Shown: positions 1-6,773, counted from the stretch's first letter. The stretch: DNA of 8,245 nt from an uncultured Candidatus Melainabacteria bacterium (GCA_946622835.1 CAMOQI010000025.1:1-8245), one strand, 5' to 3'. A program made the numbers and translations. The notes: a model not told the origin generated them from the letters alone.

Positions 1-2373
1 TTGTGCAAGCTCTCTTGTTTCATCAGGATTATATTCAATCATATTATTTGCAACATTTTCATACAATGTATATTTATATTTTGCCAAATCTTCCAAAGAC
101 CAATCTTTAGCATATTTATCCAAAGATTTAACAATCTGTGATGAACAATTCAGATAAGATGCAAAATCCCCCATAGAAAGGTTAATATTTGCAAGACTTT
201 CCCATTCAATAATGACTTTTTCACCGTCATGTCTTACATCATATAAATACGCTTTCACAGGATTTGGCATATTATCTACAAAAACTTTTTCAAATAATTC
301 ACCTGCAATACTTTCAAGCTGAGATTCAGAAATCACTTCCAGCAAACATTTTCTGACTATATTATAATTACAGAAATAAATACAATTATTATAAGAATAA
401 ATATAACCCATATCCGCCAATTCTTGAACAATCTTTTGCCAATCCTCAATACCGAGTGATTCTACCGTCAATTCATCAATCCTCGTTCCCAAAAGCACCA
501 GCGCAGTCAAAAATTTAAGAGTAATTTCATTATCTTTCAATAAATCCAATCGCCGCTTAATAAGTTTTTCCAGACCTGACGGAATAACAATAGTTTTCGG
601 ATTAACCAACATTATTGAATCTTCGGTATATTCATAAACTTCAGACTCAACAAGATATTGAACTGCAAAATCCAAAAACAACGGACTGCCATACGCATAT
701 TTTGCAATTCTTTGAAAATAAAAATCGTTTAAGATATTTTTATAGAAATCAACATTTTGTCCGACTATTATTTCAAATGGTGTCGGCAATAATGAAACTT
801 CCGTATAATAAGGTCTTGACAGTAAGAAGTGCATATTCTTATGGAGTGAATATTCTCTGTCATAAGAAATTAAATAACTTACCTTCAAATCATCCACATG
901 GTCAAATAATTGCTCAAGAATAAATAATGAGCTTGAGTCGATTTTTTCAAAATTTTCAATATATATCAACGTATTTGGAATAGCGTTTAACAAATTCAAA
1001 AACACATCGCAATATTGCTGTCTTGTTTGCTCCATATTCTGCATAGGACGCTCATTAAGGCATACTAAATCCTTAACCAAACCCGACGGATCAATTGTTC
1101 TAAACATTGAAAAATCATTTTTGTCAAACAATTTTTGAGAAACCGTATATTCAAATATTGACGACAGCATCTCCCTAAAGAAAGAGTATGGAGAATATTT
1201 CATATCATCATGACAAGTTATCGGAATAACATTATCATATATTCCCATTTCATCAACCGCAGACAATAGCTTCAATGTATACGGCTGATAAATATCTTTT
1301 GCCCGAATTGCCATAACCCCCTTTGGCACCTGCTCGAGTGTTTTTACAACGCAATCCAAAACATTTATACTCTCCGTTCTTATAAAAGAGCAATTTATCT
1401 TCTCAAATTTAATCATTTCAATATCATAAATTTGATCGTCCGTAAGTTCGTTTGCAATCTTTAATGCTTCTTGAGTAAGCTGTTCTTGCTCATTTAAACC
1501 TGTTTGAACAAAATTAGGGATTTCAATTTCATCCTCATGTTCTTTGATAGCCTCTTCTCTTAACATCTCACTTATATTAACATATTCTTTAAGATCCATT
1601 TCATAGAATCTTTTCATAACTCCTTCCACAAGAACTGAGTTTAAAGATTCCATCTTGTAATGCCCTTGATAAATATCATAGAAACTTTCATCCGTAATTA
1701 CCTGAAACGAATCCAAAGCTCGCATTTCCTTTGGAGAAGACTGATAAACCATATTCGCCTGGAATTTTGTATCAATATCATACGGGTTTTTATCGGCATT
1801 GCGCTTCATTATAGAAAAATTACACTTAAGTGCAACATTTTTCTTTTTCAAAAGCTTGACGTTAATACGAGTAACAATATTTAAAAGCTCAATAGTCGCT
1901 TGTATTGCGGAATTCGCGGATGCTGTCAGTGTGTATTCTTTATTAAATCTTATAATATAAACTTCTTTGTTTACTATTTGACGTCTTACACCTATAGATT
2001 CACAGTAGCCGTTTATAAGCTTGTCAAAATTCTTGCGAAATTTTTCATACAATTTATTTGAATCAAAATTGGCTTTAATAATGTCACTGTTTGGAAAATC
2101 AATCCTTACAACAGCGAAACTTTCAAAATTGGATTCATTTTGGACCGCACTTATTTCATTATCATATCCGCATTTAATACATTTCCGATTTTTAAGCAGG
2201 TTAATTTTACCGCATTTATGACACTTTGTAACCAAAATCTCACCGCAATTTTTGCAGACGTTTTTATCATTAATTGTTCTGCAAACAGGACATACGATTT
2301 TGAGCACCTTCTTACAATTCGGGCACACCATCGCATGATCACTTATTTGGGCTCCACATTTTGGACATTCCAT
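1..2373 (-). CDS. Zinc-ribbon / degenerate class III cyclase / degenerate AAA_16 (STAND-like) ATPase protein, 3' part outside the window
   Basis: This reading frame stays open for 791 codons from the ATG at 2373 to the left window edge, so the C-terminus is missing. Residues 1-68 carry six CxxC knuckles (C3/C6, C17/C20, C28/C31, C40/C43, C51/C54, C65/C68), enough for three zinc ribbons. Residues about 84-245 follow the pattern of a class III nucleotide cyclase domain, and residues about 327-640 follow the ATPase plus winged-helix region seen in large cyclase-ATPase or MalT/AcyC-type regulators: a lone Walker-B-like strand (IYIENFEKID, 470-479), then GSPLFLDF (562-569) and IPSGLEKLIKRRLD (597-610). 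The key catalytic residues look lost: the usual cyclase Gly-Asp turn is Asn-Lys (135-136), the Asn-x3-Arg pair is N207/Q211, and no GxxxxGK[ST] occurs where the P-loop should be (355-370). I therefore infer a binding or scaffold role. There is no signal peptide and no clear membrane segment. A TPR-type tail may follow outside the window. No Shine-Dalgarno sequence precedes the ATG. The frame is certain; the domain assignment comes from pattern reading. Confidence 0.85.
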   Translation of the reverse strand, partial: MECPKCGAQISDHAMVCPNCKKVLKIVCPVCRTINDKNVCKNCGEILVTKCHKCGKINLLKNRKCIKCGYDNEISAVQNESNFESFAVVRIDFPNSDIIKANFDSNKLYEKFRKNFDKLINGYCESIGVRRQIVNKEVYIIRFNKEYTLTASANSAIQATIELLNIVTRINVKLLKKKNVALKCNFSIMKRNADKNPYDIDTKFQANMVYQSSPKEMRALDSFQVITDESFYDIYQGHYKMESLNSVLVEGVMKRFYEMDLKEYVNISEMLREEAIKEHEDEIEIPNFVQTGLNEQEQLTQEALKIANELTDDQIYDIEMIKFEKINCSFIRTESINVLDCVVKTLEQVPKGVMAIRAKDIYQPYTLKLLSAVDEMGIYDNVIPITCHDDMKYSPYSFFREMLSSIFEYTVSQKLFDKNDFSMFRTIDPSGLVKDLVCLNERPMQNMEQTRQQYCDVFLNLLNAIPNTLIYIENFEKIDSSSLFILEQLFDHVDDLKVSYLISYDREYSLHKNMHFLLSRPYYTEVSLLPTPFEIIVGQNVDFYKNILNDFYFQRIAKYAYGSPLFLDFAVQYLVESEVYEYTEDSIMLVNPKTIVIPSGLEKLIKRRLDLLKDNEITLKFLTALVLLGTRIDELTVESLGIEDWQKIVQELADMGYIYSYNNCIYFCNYNIVRKCLLEVISESQLESIAGELFEKVFVDNMPNPVKAYLYDVRHDGEKVIIEWESLANINLSMGDFASYLNCSSQIVKSLDKYAKDWSLEDLAKYKYTLYENVANNMIEYNPDETRELAQ

Positions 2374-2382
2374 AGTAAAAGT

Positions 2383-2391
2383 ATTATATCA
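2383..2391 (-). promoter_or_regulatory. Extended -10 promoter of the zinc-ribbon/cyclase-like gene
   Basis: Read on the minus strand the sequence is TGATATAAT, a perfect extended -10 element (TGn plus TATAAT). Only 9 nt separate the hexamer from the ATG at 2373, so transcription would start within about 3 nt of the start codon. No good -35 box lies 15-18 nt upstream (the best is TTTAAA or GTTTAA at 2404-2410), which fits an extended -10 promoter. Confidence 0.6.
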
Positions 2392-2469
2392 CACCATACC
2401 AAATTTAAACTAATACAAAAAGATGATATTTCTATTGAGTGCTACATTCTTCCCCTATTCTAACTTTTA

Positions 2470-2478
2470 TGCTAAAAT
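2470..2478 (+). promoter_or_regulatory. Extended -10 promoter of ruvB
   Basis: TGCTAAAAT matches the extended -10 pattern TGn-TAnAAT and ends 6 nt before the ruvB ATG at 2485. The predicted transcription start falls on or next to the start codon. No purine-rich Shine-Dalgarno sequence lies in between, and no clear -35 box is visible. Confidence 0.5.
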
Positions 2479-2484
2479 AATGAT

Positions 2485-3552
2485 ATGAGTATAATTGCAG
2501 ATGACAATGATTTTAAAACGATTAGGGCAAAAGAGGAGAAAAATCCTATAGTGGAACCTGAAGAATCAGATACTGACAGGAATTTTGAAAACACTATCCG
2601 ACCAAAATCTTTTGACTCATATATCGGACAAGCCGGAATAAAAGATACACTAAAAATTACAATTCAGGCAGCAAAAAAAAGAGAAATGCCGCTTGATCAT
2701 CTGTTATTTTACGGGCCTCCGGGACTTGGGAAAACTACTCTTGCAGGTGTTATTGCACAAGAAATGGGAGCAGATATAAAAATTACCTCTGCGCCTGCTC
2801 TTGAGCGTCCTCGAGATATTGTCGGAATTTTAATGTCCTTAAAAGGGGGAGAAATTTTATTTATCGATGAAATTCACAGACTTAACAGGGTGACAGAAGA
2901 AATTCTATACCCTGCAATGGAAGATTTTTACCTTGATATGACAACGGGGAAAAGCCAAACAGTAAAAACCTTACGGCTTCCGCTGCCAAAATTCACATTG
3001 ATTGGAGCAACAACAAAGGCCGGAGAATTATCAGGCCCGCTAAGGGATAGGTTTGGAATCATCCACAGACTTGAGTTTTATTCACAAGACGAACTTGCTC
3101 AAGTTGTTGAACGCACTGCAGATATTTTAAAAATAGAAATAGATGAAGCAGGGGCATATGCTATTGCAAAACGATCAAGAGGCACCCCGCGTATTGCAAA
3201 CAGACTTGTTAAAAGAGTCAGCGATTATGCTTTGGTTAAACATAACGGTAAAATTACGGAATCTGTCGCGAATAAATCTTTAGATATATTAAAAATTGAT
3301 GAGTTTGGACTTGATACAACAGACAGAAATCTTTTAAAACTAATAATAGATAAGTACGATGGCGGCCCTGTCGGAATAGAAACAATAGCTGCAGCACTCG
3401 GAGAAGATGTGCGAACATTGGAAGATGTGTGTGAACCGTTTTTACTCCAAGCGGGCTTACTTCAAAGAACCCCCCGAGGCAGAAAAGTCTCCCCTGCAGG
3501 CTATAGACACCTTGGTTATAAAAACATATCAGATCAGCAAAGCTTGTTTTGA
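2485..3552 (+). CDS. ruvB: Holliday junction branch migration DNA helicase RuvB
   Basis: RuvB is the hexameric ATP-driven motor that, with RuvA, moves Holliday junctions so that RuvC can resolve them during recombinational repair; it acts in the cytoplasm on DNA. The 355 residues show the full family pattern: Walker A GPPGLGKT (77-84), Walker B LFIDEIHRL (125-133), LYPAMEDF (141-148), sensor 1 GATT (174-177), the arginine-finger segment PLRDRFG (185-191), sensor 2 GTPRIANR (233-240) and the C-terminal winged helix ending RTPRGR...HLG (328-344). The protein is slightly longer than usual because of an acidic, charged stretch of about 35 residues before the first conserved segment (NTIRPKSFDSYIGQ). 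One oddity is ERPRD at 107-111, where the family normally has Gly before Asp. No ruvA or ruvC is adjacent; the gene stands alone, divergent from the cyclase-like gene. The ATG has no Shine-Dalgarno sequence but sits just behind an extended -10 element. Confidence 0.98.
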   Translation: MSIIADDNDFKTIRAKEEKNPIVEPEESDTDRNFENTIRPKSFDSYIGQAGIKDTLKITIQAAKKREMPLDHLLFYGPPGLGKTTLAGVIAQEMGADIKITSAPALERPRDIVGILMSLKGGEILFIDEIHRLNRVTEEILYPAMEDFYLDMTTGKSQTVKTLRLPLPKFTLIGATTKAGELSGPLRDRFGIIHRLEFYSQDELAQVVERTADILKIEIDEAGAYAIAKRSRGTPRIANRLVKRVSDYALVKHNGKITESVANKSLDILKIDEFGLDTTDRNLLKLIIDKYDGGPVGIETIAAALGEDVRTLEDVCEPFLLQAGLLQRTPRGRKVSPAGYRHLGYKNISDQQSLF

Positions 3553-3985
3553 TTGCAGTTTTACGCACAAATTCAGCAATTAGCTATCTGTTGTTTAAAA
3601 ATTAAATTTCATAAACATATCTGCCTAACGTACTATCATAATGTTCATAAGGTTCTATTTTCTCAGAATGACGATTTACTTCATCCTGATGCTTTAGCCG
3701 AAGGATCTGATGTTATATAGATTCTTCGGTCGTTTCACTCCCTCAGAATGACATGCAAAATATAAGGCGGTTGGTAGCATTTTGCCCCGTCCGACCATGA
3801 ACCCCTCGCGGAGCGCATTAGACATGCAAAATATAAGGCAGTTGGTAGCAATATTTACCCCCCCCTCAGAATGACATGCAAGATTTGAGGCGGTTGGTAG
3901 CATTTTGCCCCGTCAGACCATGAACCCCTTGCGGAGCGCGTCAGACCCACAACATAAACCACGGTTGGTAGCTATATTTACCCCC
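3553..3985. other. Gene-free repeat-bearing interval downstream of ruvB
   Basis: This 433-bp stretch separates ruvB from the convergent helical-repeat gene and contains no credible gene. Positions 3553-3660 are unremarkable AT-rich sequence in which I find no intrinsic terminator with a GC-rich stem and T-run. From 3662 onward it is filled by an inverted repeat and then by a composite tandem repeat, listed separately. The repeat part is visibly richer in G and C than the flanking genes. Confidence 0.8.
3662..3752. repeat. Imperfect inverted repeat (MITE/REP-like) bounded by direct copies of CTCAGAATGAC
   Basis: CTCAGAATGAC occurs at 3662-3672 and again at 3742-3752. Between the copies, the arm 3681-3708 (TCATCCTGA...CCGAAGGATCT) is an imperfect reverse complement of the arm 3719-3751 (AGATTCTTCGG...CTCAGAATGA). 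The inner 11 bp (3698-3708 with 3719-3729) pair fully except for one G-T, around a 10-nt loop. No T-run follows, so it is not a standard terminator. From memory, the core GTCATTCTGAG...GAAGAATCT resembles an intergenic repeat dispersed in many bacterial genomes. Confidence 0.7.
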
Positions 3986-3986
3986 C
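3742..3986. repeat. Two tandem copies of a 122-123-bp composite repeat
   Basis: Copy A spans 3742-3864 and copy B 3865-3986. Each begins CTCAGAATGACATGCA and ends in a C-run after ATATTTA. Inside each copy a shorter unit occurs twice, so GTTGGTAGC appears four times (3770, 3841, 3893, 3964) with spacings 71, 52, 71. The first sub-unit of each copy is followed by ATTTTGCCCCGTC and a GACCATGAACCCC / GCGGAGCGC linker; the second is followed by ATATTTACCCCCC. The C-runs differ in length (8 against 6). The last base of copy B lies in the stop codon of the next gene on the minus strand. Confidence 0.85.
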
Positions 3987-4891
3987 TAACCGGCAACAAA
4001 CTTTGCAAGAAGTTCAGGGAATTTATTTATCAAAGCATCAGCAAATTTTTCGGTATCAATTTGAGTTATCACAACGGATAACAAATCCTGAGGAAGCTCT
4101 TTTAGCATTTTTTCCAAATGTTCAGGCTTAATAACACTCATAGCCTTAACTGTTTCTTCTTTATCACGTTCACGGTTAATTATGTGAGTATATGCGCTTG
4201 TATCAAATTTTTCGTATAATTTGTTTTCTTGATTAGTCAGAATGAAGGTCAATTGGCGTTTTTGGGTCGGTTGAAGGTTCATAATAGCATTTTTGTAATC
4301 TTGATCACCAAACTGTGCTATTTGCCTTACCAAATCACTTGAACTGCCTTGAACTTCTTCTCCTGTTATGCTTTCTATTATTTGCTGCAAATACATTTCA
4401 GGAATATATTTTAAAGCTTCCAGCAACTTATCTTTATCCATATCGGTGCCTGTTAAAAGTTTATCCAATTCTTCTTCAGGCATATATTCAACCACCTGAT
4501 TTTCCGAAAACATTTGGAAAACTACCTTTAACAATTCTTCTTTCGGAATATCTTTTAACATATCCAATAAACTTGCCTGTGTGAAGAAATTCAATCCTTG
4601 AACCATCTCTTTTGTTTCAAGCATCGGAATAAGTTTTTCCAATTGAGTTGAGGTCATTGCTTTAAGAATAGCCAGTTTATTTTCAGGGTCGGATAATTGG
4701 AATAGTTCAATAAGCATATTCACATCAGTGAACATATCAGCCGCCATTTTAATTGCAGCCTGATTACCCAATGCCGATTCCGCATCAAGAATTTCTTCGA
4801 TTGTCTTATCCTGATATTCCTCCACTCTGGATGGCGGGATGTTCAATCGCATTATTAAGTATTCTAAATCGGTATTAATTTTTATTGACAT
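3986..4891 (-). CDS. All-helical repeat protein, resembling the MgtE N-terminal domain in style
   Basis: I do not recognise a named family. The protein is 301 residues, acidic, with no signal peptide or membrane segment, and looks entirely alpha-helical. A 20-residue motif of the form LxxMLKxIPxxxLxxVVxxI recurs at 108-127, 156-175 and 259-278, with a weaker copy at 84-103. Such repeats give right-handed helical superstructures like the N-terminal domain of the MgtE magnesium transporter or the middle domain of FliG, usually used for protein contacts; no transporter part is present here. I chose ATG 4891 over the in-frame TTG at 4903 because GAGG (4898-4901) lies 6 nt before the ATG. The gene is divergent from the small Gly/Asn-rich gene, and its stop codon touches the upstream composite repeat. 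Function unknown; a scaffold role is inference. Confidence 0.82.
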   Translation of the reverse strand: MSIKINTDLEYLIMRLNIPPSRVEEYQDKTIEEILDAESALGNQAAIKMAADMFTDVNMLIELFQLSDPENKLAILKAMTSTQLEKLIPMLETKEMVQGLNFFTQASLLDMLKDIPKEELLKVVFQMFSENQVVEYMPEEELDKLLTGTDMDKDKLLEALKYIPEMYLQQIIESITGEEVQGSSSDLVRQIAQFGDQDYKNAIMNLQPTQKRQLTFILTNQENKLYEKFDTSAYTHIINRERDKEETVKAMSVIKPEHLEKMLKELPQDLLSVVITQIDTEKFADALINKFPELLAKFVAG

Positions 4892-4897
4892 TGAACG

Positions 4898-4901
4898 CCT
4901 C
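4898..4901 (-). promoter_or_regulatory. Ribosome binding site that decides the start at 4891
   Basis: GAGG on the minus strand lies 6 nt before ATG 4891. The alternative in-frame TTG at 4903 partly overlaps this site and has only a weak AAGAGAG upstream, so the ATG is preferred. Confidence 0.6.
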
Positions 4902-4964
4902 AAATTCTCTCTTAAATATATTAACGTATTAAAATATCCATAATTTCAAGCATGAAAAAATATG

Positions 4965-4988
4965 TTACAAAAAGTAATATTTTTGTAA
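4965..4988. repeat. Perfect 9-bp inverted repeat in a divergent promoter spacer (operator-like)
   Basis: TTACAAAAA (4965-4973) and TTTTTGTAA (4980-4988) are exact reverse complements separated by 6 nt. The element lies between two divergent genes, 16 nt upstream of the candidate -35 box of the small Gly/Asn-rich gene. A further TTTGTAA follows at 4992-4998. The placement suits a regulator binding site, but no regulator gene is adjacent. Confidence 0.45.
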
Positions 4989-5004
4989 GAATTTGTAAAA
5001 AATC

Positions 5005-5032
5005 TTCACAAAAAATACTTTATATATATAAG
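5005..5032 (+). promoter_or_regulatory. Candidate promoter of the small Gly/Asn-rich gene
   Basis: TTCACA (5005-5010) as -35 and TATAAG (5027-5032) as -10 are 16 nt apart, giving a leader of about 18 nt to the ATG at 5057. That leader contains AAGGA (5043-5047). The alternating TATATATA run makes the exact -10 uncertain. Confidence 0.4.
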
Positions 5033-5056
5033 GGAAAACAATAAGGAATTGGGACA

Positions 5057-5317
5057 ATGAGTTTTGATGTAAACATCGGAAGATCACAGCCTATAATCAA
5101 AGCAGCGGCTAACATGAATAATGATGGCGGCAGCGGTGGTAACACCGGCTATATGATGGGTGGTCGCCGTAAAAAAGAAAATGAAAACCATGGCAGTCTT
5201 TTCGGACAAGGAAACGAATCCGATACTTTCCAAATGTCATCTAAACTTGCACAAAACATTGAATATCCAAATGAAGGTTCTTGGTTAGAAAAACTTGTAA
5301 ATAAAATGAAAAAATAA
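5057..5317 (+). CDS. Small Gly/Asn-rich hypothetical protein
   Basis: I do not recognise this 86-residue protein. It has a short N-terminal segment (MSFDVNIGRSQPIIKAA), a flexible low-complexity middle with GGSGG and MMGGRRKK (about 25-41), a second Gly/Asn stretch to about residue 55, and a basic, probably amphipathic helix at the end (GSWLEKLVNKMKK, 74-86). No signal peptide or membrane segment is seen. AAGGA at 5043-5047 lies 9 nt before the ATG, and a plausible promoter is present, so it is more likely a real gene than a chance frame. It is divergent from the helical-repeat gene, shares the operator-like inverted repeat with it, and ends 4 nt from the stop of the convergent strand-repeat gene. 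A small adaptor or structural role is possible but unsupported. Confidence 0.72.
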   Translation: MSFDVNIGRSQPIIKAAANMNNDGGSGGNTGYMMGGRRKKENENHGSLFGQGNESDTFQMSSKLAQNIEYPNEGSWLEKLVNKMKK

Positions 5318-5321
5318 TTTT

Positions 5322-6773
5322 TTAGTCATTTAGATATTTCAAAAAATTTTTCGGGGATGCTAATTTATTTTGTTCATCAAAATATGAATATTGTGTATCT
5401 TCTTGATTATAGGTTACACGCTCTTTTATTATAAATTTATCGTTTTTGTCTTTAAATATACGTTCTTGAATATATTTATCTTTTTTCGTTATTCTTTTAT
5501 GGTTAATCGTATATAAAATACCACCATTAGCATCTTTACGTATTGTTTTTTTAAGATTACCTTTTGCGCTGTACATATGATTAAAAATCTTCAACAGATT
5601 ACCTTTAGTATCACTTACTTTGTATTCCAAAAGTTTTTTATTTACATCATATAAAGAATCTTCAATAAAGTCAGAAAATCGTTCTTTTTCTTTAATAACT
5701 ACTCCGTTTTTATAAATAGAATAGCTTTCCAAAAGACCGTCAGCATCCGCACCAACATAATGAGAAGATATCAAAACCCCGTTTTTATCACGTTTAAATA
5801 CTTCTTTTTCTAAGATATTACCCTTAGCATCCGATATTTTAGATTCTATTATTCTGCCGGAATTATCAAAGATATTTTCATGAACAGACATTAAATTTTT
5901 ATTCTTATCAAATAATTTAGACTGCAGAATCAATTCGTCAGGAGAAAATGCTGTATATTTATAAAAAGGAATTTCTTGACGAGAGTCATAAATGAGTTCG
6001 GCTATTTTGTTGGCGTCATCATTGTAGGTAATCTTTCTTTCAAAAATTAATTTTCTGTTAGCATCAAGCTCCTTAACCCATATCGGTTGTTCATTTTTAT
6101 TAAATATTGTTTTAACTGTTGAAAGAATCCTGCCGTCTTTATCTTTTTCTACAATATGCGTAATATTTTTTTTCGGGATCGATGTAATTTCTAAATTCCC
6201 GTTTGTCTTATTTCGCACAAATTTTTTAATAAATTCCGTTTCAATTTGATTACCTGTATTATTAGGGTCTTTGCCCTGAGTTATATACCAATTATGGGCA
6301 TCGGATGTGATATTAGTGATTCTGTATCGCATTTCTTGAACTACATTATTAACTCTGGTAAATAAAGATCTTAAATATTTCGGTTTAATTACTGCTGTAA
6401 TTTTTTCACCTTCGCTGTTGTACCCAAGCTCAATTCCTTTATTTGTTACTTCATAAAAAGATATTGTATCTGATTCCACATAACCGCAATTTTTATTAAA
6501 AACTTCATCTCCGTTTTTAATAACTTTTAGAAGTTTACCTTCTTGATTATAATGGTAAGTCTTATGTATTTTTTTCCCGCCGGAATTTAACTGTACTGTT
6601 TTCAATAAGCCGTTTTCATATTTGGCAAACAGATTTTTCCCGCTTTTTAATTTGGTCATAAAAAGTCCGGAAACCAACTCTTCTCCTCTTTTCAGGAATT
6701 TCCCGTCAAAATATGTATTGGCACTTAAACCTTTATAAAAATTATGACTTATCGTTGTGATTTTTTGAATCAT
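5322..6773 (-). CDS. Strand-turn (YD/MORN-like) repeat protein of unknown function
   Basis: The 483-residue protein is made largely of short beta-strand/turn units. Turn motifs of the type D-x-x-G-[NR] or D-x-N-x occur at 211, 237, 289, 303, 315, 329, 343, 376, 388, 402, 414 and 442, often 12 or 14 residues apart, with alternating hydrophobic and charged residues between them (for example GRIIESKISDAKGNILEKE, 306-324). Similar units appear at 53-90. This resembles YD/Rhs or MORN-type repeats, but I see neither a canonical consensus nor a C-terminal toxin domain. No signal peptide is evident. The start is supported by AGGAG (6779-6783, minus strand), 5 nt before the ATG. The gene follows the phosphoribosyltransferase-like gene by 81 nt in the same direction, so co-transcription is possible. 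It is convergent, with a 4-nt gap, to the small Gly/Asn-rich gene. Function unknown. Confidence 0.85.
   Translation of the reverse strand: MIQKITTISHNFYKGLSANTYFDGKFLKRGEELVSGLFMTKLKSGKNLFAKYENGLLKTVQLNSGGKKIHKTYHYNQEGKLLKVIKNGDEVFNKNCGYVESDTISFYEVTNKGIELGYNSEGEKITAVIKPKYLRSLFTRVNNVVQEMRYRITNITSDAHNWYITQGKDPNNTGNQIETEFIKKFVRNKTNGNLEITSIPKKNITHIVEKDKDGRILSTVKTIFNKNEQPIWVKELDANRKLIFERKITYNDDANKIAELIYDSRQEIPFYKYTAFSPDELILQSKLFDKNKNLMSVHENIFDNSGRIIESKISDAKGNILEKEVFKRDKNGVLISSHYVGADADGLLESYSIYKNGVVIKEKERFSDFIEDSLYDVNKKLLEYKVSDTKGNLLKIFNHMYSAKGNLKKTIRKDANGGILYTINHKRITKKDKYIQERIFKDKNDKFIIKERVTYNQEDTQYSYFDEQNKLASPKNFLKYLND

Noticed and set aside
615..923. Open frame of 102 codons on the plus strand
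   Set aside because: It lies entirely antisense to the continuous 791-codon frame on the minus strand, has no ribosome binding site and reads like low-complexity chance translation.
2140..2463. Plus-strand open frame of 107 codons over the start region of the cyclase-like gene
   Set aside because: It is antisense to the zinc-ribbon region and crosses the divergent promoter spacer; the zinc-ribbon frame has six CxxC knuckles and is clearly the coding one.
3254..3568. Minus-strand open frame of 104 codons at the end of ruvB
   Set aside because: It is antisense to the conserved RuvB C-terminal domain and shows no recognisable features.
3694..3903. Minus-strand open frame of 69 codons with CHSEG repeated
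   Set aside because: It is the translation of the intergenic repeats (GTCATTCTGAGGG reads as C-H-S-E-G); the repeated peptide only mirrors the DNA repeat.
3742..3986. CRISPR array
   Set aside because: The repeated parts are imperfect, the alternating spacings (71, 52, 71) and the linkers are themselves repeated rather than unique, and no cas gene is present.
4315..4584. Plus-strand open frame of 89 codons rich in Leu
   Set aside because: It is antisense to the helical-repeat gene; the Leu richness is the complement of Glu/Lys codons on the real strand.
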